Shown: piece by piece, positions 55,821 to 63,685 of the stretch
Layout of the letters: each line of letters starts with the position of its first letter
Position numbering within the stretch: the stretch's first letter is position 1
Program-made: the position numbers and the translations under genes
Notes under the pieces: generated by a model
What the model saw: the letters and a program-made list of their open reading frames with translations, nothing else
What the model was told of the DNA's origin: nothing
Database searches by the model: none
From: Erwinia pyri
GTDB lineage: Bacteria; Pseudomonadota; Gammaproteobacteria; Enterobacterales; Enterobacteriaceae
NCBI RefSeq assembly: GCF_030758455.1
Contig: NZ_CP132353.1
Span: forward strand, 3,782,001 to 3,846,000
Length of the DNA stretch: 64,000 bases
Direction of reading: 5' to 3'

Positions 55821-57145
55821 CGTGCCTCCTCAGCCAGACGACCGCTGGTGGCAACCGGCTCTTTTTTGTGGCGCAGTTCGCCCCAGAAATAGAATCCCAC
55901 CCAGGCAAAACAGAGTAACGAGACGCCGAACGCCATCTGCATCGAGCCCAGACGGTCAGAGACCAGCCCCTGCAGCGCCGGGACAAAGGCCGCGCCCACA
56001 ATCGCCATCACGATAAAGGCACCGGCGACCTCAGTATATTTGTTATCCACGGTGGAAAGCGTTCCCGCGTAGATGGTCGCCCAGCAAGGCCCGAACAGCA
56101 CGCTGACGAAAACGGCGGCATACACGGCGGTGAAGTTGGGCACCAGCATCACATACGCCAGGGTGATCACCCCGACTACCGAATAGGCGATCAGCACCTT
56201 TTCAGCACGGAAACGGGTCATCAGGAAGTTGGCGACAAATTTTCCGATAAAGAAGCAGATAAAGCTGTAGATCATAAAGTTAGAAGCGTGCCGCTCGTTA
56301 GCCGCCCCCAGGTTCAGCGCCAGACGGATGGTGAAAGACCAGACGGCAACCTGCATGCCAACATAGAGGAACTGAGCGACGATCCCACGCTTAAAGTGAC
56401 GGTTCTTAGCCAGGTAGCTGAAGGTTTCTCCCAGGCTCGGCAGCTTTTTCCCGGCGCTCTGCGGCTTGCAGTGTGGGTAACGCGTCAGCAGGAACAGCAC
56501 CATCACCACCACTAACACCATCACCAGATATTTATAGGGCTCCAGCGTGTGCTCCAGCATGCTCAGACGGAACTGATGCAGCTGCTCCGGGTTCATCCCC
56601 GCCATCTGGCTGTGCAGGCTGTCGCCATCCTGAAACACCAGATATTTGCCCAGCACAATCCCCATCAGCGCCCCGACAGGATAGAAGGTCTGGCTGACGT
56701 TAAGGCGCAGCGTAGCGTGCTGCCGCTGCCCAATCATAGAGCTGTAGGTATTTGCCGCCGTTTCGAGGAAGCTCAGGCCAATGGCGATGGCGAAGATAGC
56801 CGCCAGAAACATGGTGTAAGTTGCCATATGGGAAGCGGGATAGAAGAGGACGCACCCGACAATATAGAGCGCCAGGCCCAGCAGGATCGCCACCTTATAG
56901 CTGCTGCTGCGGATCACCAGCGAGGCGGGGATCGCAATCAGGAAATAGCCGCCGTAAAAGGCGCTCTGCACCAGCGCGCTGGCGAAATCGCTGAGCGCAA
57001 ACACGCTTTTGAACTGGGTAATCAAAATGTCATTCAGGCTGGCTGCGCATCCCCACAACGGGAACAGGCAGGAGAGCAGAATAAACTGCAACAGCGGGGT
57101 CTTATTTAAATAGCCATCAGGCTGCTGAACGATGCTCTGGTGCAT
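55817..57145 (-). CDS. deoP: Deoxyribose permease, FucP-type MFS transporter
   Basis: A 442-residue inner-membrane sugar:H+ symporter of the FHS (FucP) family with about twelve helices. Landmarks are 'LSCLFPLWGCAASLNDILITQFK' in helix 1, 'SFLETAANTYSSMIGQR' and 'ALMGIVLGKYLVF'. Position 13 bp after a deoxyribokinase-like gene and overlapping deoX matches Salmonella deoKPX, so deoxy-D-ribose is the likely substrate. Confidence 0.85.
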   Translation of the reverse strand: MHQSIVQQPDGYLNKTPLLQFILLSCLFPLWGCAASLNDILITQFKSVFALSDFASALVQSAFYGGYFLIAIPASLVIRSSSYKVAILLGLALYIVGCVLFYPASHMATYTMFLAAIFAIAIGLSFLETAANTYSSMIGQRQHATLRLNVSQTFYPVGALMGIVLGKYLVFQDGDSLHSQMAGMNPEQLHQFRLSMLEHTLEPYKYLVMVLVVVMVLFLLTRYPHCKPQSAGKKLPSLGETFSYLAKNRHFKRGIVAQFLYVGMQVAVWSFTIRLALNLGAANERHASNFMIYSFICFFIGKFVANFLMTRFRAEKVLIAYSVVGVITLAYVMLVPNFTAVYAAVFVSVLFGPCWATIYAGTLSTVDNKYTEVAGAFIVMAIVGAAFVPALQGLVSDRLGSMQMAFGVSLLCFAWVGFYFWGELRHKKEPVATSGRLAEEAR

Positions 57146-57158
57146 AGCGGATCCTCAG

Positions 57159-58073
57159 TTAACGGGTGAGAAAACGGTGAAAGGTATCGGCATCGGGATA
57201 GGAAAGCTGAGTTCCCCGTCCGGTGACGCTACAGGCGGCATAGGCGGAGGCAGACTCCATCGCCTTAGCCACATCGCCATGCTGGATCAGGAAGTGGGCG
57301 AAGCAGCCGATAAAGGCATCTCCGGCGCCGCTGGTATCCACAGCACTGACCGGCGTTGGGCCAACCCGGTGGACTTCATCGCCATGCATCCAGACCGATC
57401 CCCGGCTTCCCAGGGTAATGATCAGGTTTTTCAGGCCGCGTCCCAGCAACATCTGCCCTGCCCTGATCACCTCCTCATCCGTAGCGACGGGCAGGCCGGT
57501 GAGGATCTCCAGTTCGGTTTCGTTGGGCATGAAGTAGTCGCACTGGCAGGCATACTGAATATCAAGCCCCGCCACTGCTGGCGCAGGATTAAGGATCACC
57601 TGAATACCGTGCTGACGTGCAAAGTCGATGGCGTAATAGACCGTTGGCAGCGGAATTTCCAGCTGCAACACCATCAGTCGACAACGCTTAAGCGCTTCAG
57701 CCGCGGCATCGATATCCGCTGGCGCAAGGTGTGCATTCGCTCCTTTGATAATCAGGATGCGGTTTTGCGACTGGTCGTCGACAAAGATAGGCGCAACCCC
57801 GCTTGAGGTGCCTGCTGCCACGGTGACGTTGTCAGTGTTCACGCCAAACTGCTGTAGATTTTTAACCGTATTCTCCGCGAAGAGATCTTCGCCCACCTTG
57901 CTGACCATCATCACCGCAGCGCCAAGCTTTGCCGCCGCAACGGCCTGGTTTGCGCCTTTGCCACCGCAGCCCAGCGCGAAATCGGGCGCTTCTAAGGTCT
58001 CACCCGCTTTTGGCATGGTGTTGGTATAGGTGATCAGGTCGACCATATTTGAGCCAATGACGGCAATATCCAT
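57159..58073 (-). CDS. deoK: Deoxyribokinase (PfkB family)
   Basis: A 304-residue PfkB sugar kinase, ribokinase-like. 'GCGGKGANQAVAAAKLGA' (about 38-55) is the sugar-binding signature and 'VDTSGAGDAFIGCF' holds the catalytic Asp and anion hole. In the context of deoP, deoX, a DeoC aldolase and a DeoR regulator it most likely makes deoxyribose 5-phosphate; plain ribokinase is the alternative. The start at 58073 (MDIAVIGSNMVDL) follows GGGG; a frame 27 residues longer is discarded. Confidence 0.85.
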   Translation of the reverse strand: MDIAVIGSNMVDLITYTNTMPKAGETLEAPDFALGCGGKGANQAVAAAKLGAAVMMVSKVGEDLFAENTVKNLQQFGVNTDNVTVAAGTSSGVAPIFVDDQSQNRILIIKGANAHLAPADIDAAAEALKRCRLMVLQLEIPLPTVYYAIDFARQHGIQVILNPAPAVAGLDIQYACQCDYFMPNETELEILTGLPVATDEEVIRAGQMLLGRGLKNLIITLGSRGSVWMHGDEVHRVGPTPVSAVDTSGAGDAFIGCFAHFLIQHGDVAKAMESASAYAACSVTGRGTQLSYPDADTFHRFLTR

Positions 58074-58106
58074 GACGTTTTCCCCGTGTAAATTTTCTTC
58101 ATTAAA

Positions 58107-58122
58107 TGTTGTAGAAATAACA
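58107..58122. promoter_or_regulatory. DeoR-type operator, site 1 (near deoK)
   Basis: TGTTGTAGAAATAACA keeps the outer TGTT...AACA of the 16-bp DeoR operator TGTTAGAATTCTAACA and agrees at about ten positions. It lies 34 bp upstream of deoK. Confidence 0.5.
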
Positions 58123-58137
58123 ATAACAATCATCTTG

Positions 58138-58153
58138 TGTGATTTTTGTGACA
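58138..58153. promoter_or_regulatory. CRP-type site in the deoK-deoC divergent region
   Basis: TGTGATTTTTGTGACA matches TGTGA-N6-TCACA at nine of ten fixed positions. Its place between the two DeoR-type sites fits cAMP-CRP activation of a sugar catabolic cluster. Confidence 0.6.
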
Positions 58154-58216
58154 CCCGTCTCAGCCTGAAAATCGTGTTATCAGCGTGATGATTAGAGATT
58201 GACGGCCAGCCTGAAA

Positions 58217-58232
58217 TGTTATTATTTTAACA
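58217..58232. promoter_or_regulatory. DeoR-type operator, site 2 (near deoC)
   Basis: TGTTATTATTTTAACA matches the 16-bp DeoR palindrome TGTTAGAATTCTAACA at 13 positions. It begins 110 bp from site 1 and 30 bp before the deoC GTG. A pair of operators could allow looping by an oligomeric DeoR. Confidence 0.7.
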
Positions 58233-58261
58233 AAACACCCGATCTGCTGAGGAACTCCCCT

Positions 58262-58936
58262 GTGCAAAACGTTGACTATGCCCGTTATATTGACCACACG
58301 CTGCTGGCGGCAAATGCCACCGCGCAGCAAATTATCGCCCTGTGTGAAGAGGCGATGGCCCATCGCTTCTACGCCGTTTGCGTCAACTCGGGTTATGTGC
58401 CGCTGGTGGCAAAAACGCTGGAGAAGAGCGGTGTGAAGGTCTGTTCCGTAATCGGTTTTCCGCTGGGCGCGGGGCTGACCAGCGCTAAAGCGTTTGAAGC
58501 GAAAGCGGCTATTGAGGCGGGGGCGGAAGAGATCGATATGGTGATTAACGTCGGCTGGCTACAGAGTGGCGAGATTGCCGCTGTGCAGGCCGATATTCAG
58601 GCGGTGCGCGAGGTTTGCGGCCCGATCCCATTGAAGGTAATATTAGAGACCTGCCTGCTCAGCGATGCGCAAATCGTTCAAATCTGTGAAATTTGTCGCG
58701 CACTCAGCGTAGCCTTCGTTAAAACCTCCACCGGCTTCAGCACCGGCGGCGCGCGCGAAGAGCACGTTCGTCTGATGCAGCAGACAGCCGGTCCGGAGGT
58801 GGCGGTGAAAGCCTCGGGCGCGGTTCGCGATCGCCAGACAGCGGATATCATGATCAACGCGGGCGCCACCCGCATTGGCACCAGTTCCGGCGTCGCCATC
58901 GTCAACGGCAGTCATCCCGCCGGCGAGGGATATTAA
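58262..58936 (+). CDS. deoC: Deoxyribose-phosphate aldolase
   Basis: DeoC splits deoxyribose 5-phosphate to glyceraldehyde 3-phosphate and acetaldehyde. The 224-residue product is of the short bacillus-type form rather than the 259-residue E. coli DeoC. Motifs: '[12 protein letters not shown]', '[19 protein letters not shown]', '[13 protein letters not shown]' (Schiff-base Lys) and '[27 protein letters not shown]' is the second lysine region. A GTG start at 58262 after GAGGA is preferred; the upstream ATG frame would cover the DeoR-type operator. Confidence 0.9.
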   Translation: MQNVDYARYIDHTLLAANATAQQIIALCEEAMAHRFYAVCVNSGYVPLVAKTLEKSGVKVCSVIGFPLGAGLTSAKAFEAKAAIEAGAEEIDMVINVGWLQSGEIAAVQADIQAVREVCGPIPLKVILETCLLSDAQIVQICEICRALSVAFVKTSTGFSTGGAREEHVRLMQQTAGPEVAVKASGAVRDRQTADIMINAGATRIGTSSGVAIVNGSHPAGEGY

Positions 58937-58960
58937 CCGTTCTTAAAGGAGTGACTGACC

Positions 58961-59731
58961 ATGGAAACCCGGCGCGATGAGCGCGTAAACAAGCTGTCGT
59001 CTGCACTTAAGCGGACCGACAAAATCCACCTGCGGGAAGCCGCGCGTCTGCTGGGTGTCTCTGAGATGACCATCCGGCGGGATCTCAACGAACAGCCTTC
59101 GGCGGTGGTGTTACTCGGGGGCTACATTGTCAGCGATCCTAAAAACAGTCAGGGACACTATTTTGTCACCGATCAGCAGGCGCACAACGTCGAGAAAAAA
59201 CGGCGACTGGGGCAGCTGGCAGCTTCGCTGATAGAGTCTGGCGACACGGTATTTTTCGACTGCGGCACTACCATGCCGTGGATTGTCGATGCCATTGACA
59301 ACGAGCTGGCTTTTACCGCTATCTGCTGCGCAATGAATACCTTTCTGGCGCTGAAAGAGAAACCCGCTTGTCAGGTTATCCTTAACGGCGGCGAGTTCCA
59401 TGCCGACAATGCGATCTTTACCCCGCTGGGGCACGGCTCGGTCATGGACAGCCTCTGTCCCGGCAAGGCGTTTATCTCTGCCGCCGGGATTGACGCCGTT
59501 CAGGGCGCAACCTGCTACAACCTGAACGAGCTGCCGATGAAGCATCAGGCGATGCAGCGCGCCCGCCACAAAATTCTGGTGGCGGACAGCAGCAAGTTCG
59601 GCAAAGTGCTGCCCGCCCGTATTGACGAACTCAGCGCCTTCAGCACGCTGGTCAGTGACGAGACGCCACCGAAGGATCTGGCGAGCAAACTGAAGAGTCT
59701 GGGAATAGAGCTGATTACCGCGCAGAAGTAG
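58961..59731 (+). CDS. deoR: DeoR-family repressor, DeoR/DeoQ-like
   Basis: A 256-residue repressor close to E. coli DeoR over its whole length: METRRDERVNKL start, HTH 'HLREAARLLGVSEMTIRRDL' (about 23-42), then the sugar-phosphate effector domain with 'VFFDCGTTMPWIVDAIDNELAFTAIC' split by the usual blocks and 'ISAAGIDAVQGATCYNLNELPMK'. It is 24 bp after deoC, so it is self-regulated, and its likely operators are at 58107-58122 and 58217-58232. The expected inducer is deoxyribose 5-phosphate. Confidence 0.9.
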   Translation: METRRDERVNKLSSALKRTDKIHLREAARLLGVSEMTIRRDLNEQPSAVVLLGGYIVSDPKNSQGHYFVTDQQAHNVEKKRRLGQLAASLIESGDTVFFDCGTTMPWIVDAIDNELAFTAICCAMNTFLALKEKPACQVILNGGEFHADNAIFTPLGHGSVMDSLCPGKAFISAAGIDAVQGATCYNLNELPMKHQAMQRARHKILVADSSKFGKVLPARIDELSAFSTLVSDETPPKDLASKLKSLGIELITAQK

Positions 59732-59736
59732 AGGCT

Positions 59737-60684
59737 TCAGGCCCAGCGGTTAAGGATCTCCTCACCATCCCGCAGGCGGCGAAGATTTTCACAAACGCCT
59801 GCGACGTTGCCACTCAAAGAGTTATCCGTGACGCCGCCAATATGTGGCGTGGCGATCACATTGTAGTGAAACAGTGAGTCCTGCGGGTCCGGCGGCTCCT
59901 GCCAGAAGACATCCAGCCCGGCGCCCGCCAGGTGCCCTACTTCCAGTGCGGCCAGCAGCGCCTCTTTTTCAATCAGCCCACCGCGCCCCAGATTAATCAG
60001 GAAACTGCCCTGCTTCATCTGGGCCAGCGCCGTTTCATCAATGATATTCCGCGTCGCGTCGTTATCCGGCAGGCTGAGGATCACAAAATCCGCCTCGCTC
60101 AGCAGCGCGGGCAGATGCGCCATGTTGCCCAGCCAGTCCAGCTGATGCTCTTTGGCAAAACTCTGGTCGGCGGTTCTTTTCACGCCAATCAGACGGACGC
60201 CAAACGGCACCAGCCGCTTCGCCAGCGCCTTACCGATGCCGCCCAGTCCCACCAGACCGACGGTTTTTCCCGTCAGCCCCATGCCTACCGGCAGGCCGAG
60301 CTGACGGGTGGCGATCATCTCCGGCAGTTCACTGGCCTTGCGCGCCAGCCCAATCATCATCCAGATACCGAGTTCTGCAACGGAGTCGGCATTGCCGGAG
60401 CTGTCTGAGGGGACATTCGCCACCTGCACGCCTTGTGCCTTTGCGCTGGCAATATCCACGCCCTCCAGCCCGGCACCGGCCTGCTGAATAAGCCTGAGCC
60501 TGTCGGCGGTTTTCAGCAGCTCCGGCGTCACCTTCGCCATCCCCGGGATCAGCACATCATAGCCTGCCAGGCTTTCTGCGGCGTGGCCTGCAGAAGCGGT
60601 GAACTCGACGTCGGGCAACAGCTGACGACACTGCTGAATCATCCCGCCCCAGGCGTTCTCTTCCGCCGCTATCAGAACTTTCAT
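59737..60684 (-). CDS. D-isomer-specific 2-hydroxyacid dehydrogenase
   Basis: A 315-residue NAD(P)-dependent 2-hydroxyacid dehydrogenase. The Rossmann motif is 'TVGLVGLGGIGKALAKRL' (about 143-160); the catalytic Arg is in 'LINLGRGGLIEKEALL', the Glu in 'GAGLDVFWQEPP' and the His in 'VIATPHIGG'. It reduces a 2-keto acid such as glyoxylate, hydroxypyruvate or phenylpyruvate; the exact one is not readable. It ends 5 bp from the convergent deoR gene, and AGGAG precedes its start. A link to the hydroxypyruvate-isomerase-like gene at 52986 is possible. Confidence 0.88.
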   Translation of the reverse strand: MKVLIAAEENAWGGMIQQCRQLLPDVEFTASAGHAAESLAGYDVLIPGMAKVTPELLKTADRLRLIQQAGAGLEGVDIASAKAQGVQVANVPSDSSGNADSVAELGIWMMIGLARKASELPEMIATRQLGLPVGMGLTGKTVGLVGLGGIGKALAKRLVPFGVRLIGVKRTADQSFAKEHQLDWLGNMAHLPALLSEADFVILSLPDNDATRNIIDETALAQMKQGSFLINLGRGGLIEKEALLAALEVGHLAGAGLDVFWQEPPDPQDSLFHYNVIATPHIGGVTDNSLSGNVAGVCENLRRLRDGEEILNRWA

Positions 60685-61008
60685 CGATATGCTCCTGCTT
60701 TATAAGGCAAAAAATCAGCATAATCTGCTCAGCTCGAAAATCAAACAGTTATCTGATAAATCCTTTTTATCATTAAAAGGATCCGCGCGGCAGAAAGAGA
60801 GCCAGCAGGCAACCTCCCGAAAGTTTACTTAAGTCAGCGGCAGAATGGCGCGCATGCAGGCAACGAATTTGCGGCGGGAAGTATGACGGATATCGGCATA
60901 ATCCGCGGTGGATGGCTGTGATTACCTGCCGAAACCAGTTAAACTTCGCTATCTGAGTGGGCACCCGCTGCCCCAATTAACACACAGACACCAAGAGGCT
61001 CATCCTAC
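60685..61008. other. Control region between the dehydrogenase gene and ettA
   Basis: A 324-bp divergent gap without a gene. It contains a hairpin ATCCTTTT/AAAAGGAT (60760-60767, 60775-60782). Promoters for both flanking genes must lie here but no convincing pair of boxes was picked. Confidence 0.4.
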
Positions 61009-62676
61009 GTGGCTCAATTCGTCTATAGCATGCATCGCGTCGGCAAAGTCGTCCCGCCGAAGCGTCATATCCTGAAAAACATCTCCCTGAGCTTTTTCCC
61101 GGGCGCCAAAATCGGCGTGCTGGGTCTGAATGGCGCAGGTAAATCCACCCTGCTGCGCATCATGGCGGGCATCGATAAAGATATCGAAGGGGAAGCGCGT
61201 CCGCAGCCTGGCCTGAAAATCGGTTACCTGCCGCAGGAGCCGCAGCTGAACCTGGAGCACACCGTCCGTGAATCCGTTGAGGAAGCGCTGGCGGAAGTGG
61301 TTGGCGCGCTGAAGCGTCTGGATGAAGTCTACGCGCTCTACGCTGAAGAAGATGCGGACTTCGACAAGCTGGCCGCAGAACAGGGCCGGCTGGAAGAGAT
61401 TATCCAGGCTCATGACGGCCACAATCTTAATACCCAACTGGAACGCGCTGCCGATGCGCTGCGTCTGCCAGACTGGGATGCCAAAGTGGCTAACCTCTCC
61501 GGTGGTGAACGCCGTCGCGTTGCGCTCTGCCGCCTGCTGCTGGAAAAACCGGACATGCTGCTGCTGGACGAACCGACCAACCACCTGGATGCAGAATCCG
61601 TGGCCTGGCTGGAGCGCTTCCTGCACGACTTCGAAGGCACCGTGGTGGCGATTACCCACGACCGTTACTTCCTGGATAACGTAGCGGGCTGGATCCTGGA
61701 GCTGGACCGTGGCGAGGGCATTCCGTGGGAAGGCAACTACTCTTCCTGGCTGGAGCAGAAAGATGCTCGTCTGGCGCAGGAAGCCTCAAGCGAAGCCGCG
61801 CGCCGCAAATCCATTGAGAAAGAGCTGGAGTGGGTGCGTCAGGGTGCGAAAGGCCGTCAGTCTAAGGGCAAAGCCCGTCTGGCACGCTTTGAAGAGCTGA
61901 ACAATACCGATTACCAGAAGCGTAACGAAACCAACGAACTGTTTATTCCACCAGGCGCACGTCTGGGCGATAAAGTGGTGGAAGTCAGCAACCTGCGTAA
62001 GTCTTACGGCGACCGCTTACTGATTGACGATCTGACCTTCTCGGTGCCGAAAGGCGCGATCGTCGGGATTATCGGTCCGAACGGCGCCGGTAAATCCACG
62101 CTGTTCCGTATGATGTCTGGTCAGGAAGAGCCCGATTCCGGCAGCATCGTGCTGGGCGATACCGTGAAGCTTGCCTCTGTCGATCAGTTCCGCGACAGCA
62201 TGGATAACAGCAAAACGGTGTGGGAAGAGGTTTCCGGCGGCCAGGATATTATGCGTATCGGTAACACCGAGATGCCAAGCCGCGCCTACGTGGGCCGCTT
62301 CAACTTTAAAGGTGTGGATCAGGGCAAGCGCGTTGGCGAGCTTTCTGGTGGCGAGCGTGGCCGTCTGCATCTGGCTAAGCTGTTGCAGGTTGGCGGCAAC
62401 ATGCTGCTGCTGGATGAACCTACCAACGACCTGGATATCGAAACCCTGCGAGCGCTGGAAAACGCCCTGCTGGAGTTCCCGGGCTGTGCGATGGTTATCT
62501 CGCATGACCGTTGGTTCCTTGACCGTATCGCCACCCACATCCTCGACTATCAGGATGAAGGCAATATCGAGTTCTTCGAAGGTAACTTTACCGAATATGA
62601 AGAGTACAAGAAGCGTACGCTGGGCGCCGAAGCGCTGGAGCCAAAACGCATCAAGTACAAGCGCATGACCAAATAG
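61009..62676 (+). CDS. ettA: Energy-dependent translational throttle protein EttA
   Basis: EttA is an ABC-F protein that binds the ribosomal E site and gates entry to elongation according to the ATP/ADP ratio. The 555-residue protein is nearly the same as in E. coli (YjjK). It has two ABC domains: Walker A GLNGAGKST near 39-47 and GPNGAGKST near 356-364, signatures 'LSGGERRRVALCRLL' and 'LSGGERGRLHLAKLL', and the arm and linker regions between. The start codon is GTG at 61009. Together with slt it brackets the accessory block. Confidence 0.97.
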   Translation: MAQFVYSMHRVGKVVPPKRHILKNISLSFFPGAKIGVLGLNGAGKSTLLRIMAGIDKDIEGEARPQPGLKIGYLPQEPQLNLEHTVRESVEEALAEVVGALKRLDEVYALYAEEDADFDKLAAEQGRLEEIIQAHDGHNLNTQLERAADALRLPDWDAKVANLSGGERRRVALCRLLLEKPDMLLLDEPTNHLDAESVAWLERFLHDFEGTVVAITHDRYFLDNVAGWILELDRGEGIPWEGNYSSWLEQKDARLAQEASSEAARRKSIEKELEWVRQGAKGRQSKGKARLARFEELNNTDYQKRNETNELFIPPGARLGDKVVEVSNLRKSYGDRLLIDDLTFSVPKGAIVGIIGPNGAGKSTLFRMMSGQEEPDSGSIVLGDTVKLASVDQFRDSMDNSKTVWEEVSGGQDIMRIGNTEMPSRAYVGRFNFKGVDQGKRVGELSGGERGRLHLAKLLQVGGNMLLLDEPTNDLDIETLRALENALLEFPGCAMVISHDRWFLDRIATHILDYQDEGNIEFFEGNFTEYEEYKKRTLGAEALEPKRIKYKRMTK

Positions 62677-62848
62677 TGTAAAAACGGCGGTAGCCGTTGG
62701 TAACAGGTATATGCGAGATAGATCTTTGAGAGACCGTGAAGTAAGGGCCTGAATGCAGTTACGCTGAAAAAACAGTTCGGGTTTCTGCTGTCTCGTGTAC
62801 CCAATTACCATCCGAATCAAAAGTACCCTAACTATTGATTCGGCGATC

Positions 62849-62870
62849 AACCCGCCCCGGCGGGTTTTTT
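62849..62870 (+). terminator. ettA terminator
   Basis: AACCCGCC-CC-GGCGGGTT followed by TTTT, 172 bp after ettA. Before it, CCGAATCAA (62812-62820) and TTGATTCGG (62835-62843) form another hairpin. Region 62677-62811 shows nothing else. Confidence 0.85.
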
Positions 62871-62872
62871 CG

Positions 62873-63655
62873 TTTCCGGGTACGAGACGACTCGCCGAAT
62901 AAAAGGATCTTCCGGATCACTTTTCAGATCCCTGAAAGCAATCGCCATTCCCTTACCCGTAAAACCACACTATTATTGCGCCTTACTGATCATACAAGGA
63001 AGAATATGATGCAGGGAAAAAGTCGGCTACTCCTTCTGGCGCAGGCCACGCTGACGCTTACCGGCTGTGAGGCCATGCGGCCCGACGACACGCTGGCAGG
63101 TGACGTCGACGCTTACAACCACACCGCAAAAGCCATCAACTGGTTCCGCGTCAATGGGGCCGGTGCGCCCGGTATGAATGCCTACGGCGAATCTGGCGGC
63201 GCGTGCTGTATTGCCTATTCCCGCACATGGACGCCGGGCCTCAAAGCACGCGTCGAGTGGGAGGCAGATCCTAATCCTTATGAAATTATCCCCAGAGTAA
63301 AACAAGGCGCAGGGTTCGAACCCGAGGCCTACGCGCGCCATGCAGTAAAATACCAGCACTTTGTCCGCACCGTGGATATTCCCCGGTACGGCCCTGAGGG
63401 CACCTGCGGTATCACCGTTCACTTCCTGCCCTGCGACCAGGTGGAGGTCACCCAGTCCTGCCATAGCCCCAACCATCCCGACAGCCTGATAAAATATCCC
63501 AGAAAGATGAAGGAGCCCGCCACGTGCCCACGCTCATAACCCAGCCCGCCTGTGCCCCACCGCCGTTTCCACTGGAATCTGCTGACCGCCGAAAGCTGAC
63601 GCCCGAAGCCGTGATGCAAAATTACAGGCTCCTGATGCAGGAAGAGCGCGCTTCA
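62873..63655 (+). repeat. Tandem lipoprotein unit, copy 1 (period about 784 bp)
   Basis: The unit starts at TTTCCGGGTACGAGA and is repeated from 63656 (TTTCCGGGCACGAGA). Each unit holds a remnant tail ('FPGTRRLAE' stop), a shared promoter region with the block CGCCATTCCCTTACCCGTAA, and a lipoprotein gene; copy 1 also holds the head of a truncated ORF. In the 211 overlapping coding bases the copies differ at only four positions, so the duplication is recent or homogenised. Confidence 0.85.
63006..63539 (+). CDS. DUF3304-like lipoprotein, copy 1
   Basis: A 177-residue predicted lipoprotein: short leader MMQGKSRLLLLAQATLTL and lipobox LTGC with Cys21 as acylation site, then a mature part with 'YNHTAKAINWFRVNG', 'GESGGACCIAY', 'VDIPRYGPEGTCGITVHFLPCDQVEV', the pattern I associate with DUF3304. 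Proteins of this group are often encoded beside type VI secretion lipase effectors, where some serve as periplasmic immunity proteins; that role is inference here. Gln13 interrupts the hydrophobic leader, unlike copy 2. The ATG at 63006 follows AAGGA; the longer frame crosses the ettA terminator. Confidence 0.75.
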   Translation: MMQGKSRLLLLAQATLTLTGCEAMRPDDTLAGDVDAYNHTAKAINWFRVNGAGAPGMNAYGESGGACCIAYSRTWTPGLKARVEWEADPNPYEIIPRVKQGAGFEPEAYARHAVKYQHFVRTVDIPRYGPEGTCGITVHFLPCDQVEVTQSCHSPNHPDSLIKYPRKMKEPATCPRS

Positions 63656-63685
63656 TTTCCGGGCACGAGAAGACTCGCCGAATAA
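63524..63685 (+). pseudogene. Truncated ORF between the lipoprotein copies
   Basis: A GTG-started frame of 53 codons, preceded by AAGGAG and overlapping the lipoprotein stop by 16 bp, reads MPTLITQPACAPPPFPLESA and ends 'SFPGTRRLAE'. Its last ten codons recur at 62873-62902, before copy 1, without the head. It looks like the start of a larger gene that normally follows the lipoprotein gene and was cut off at the repeat junction. Confidence 0.5.
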
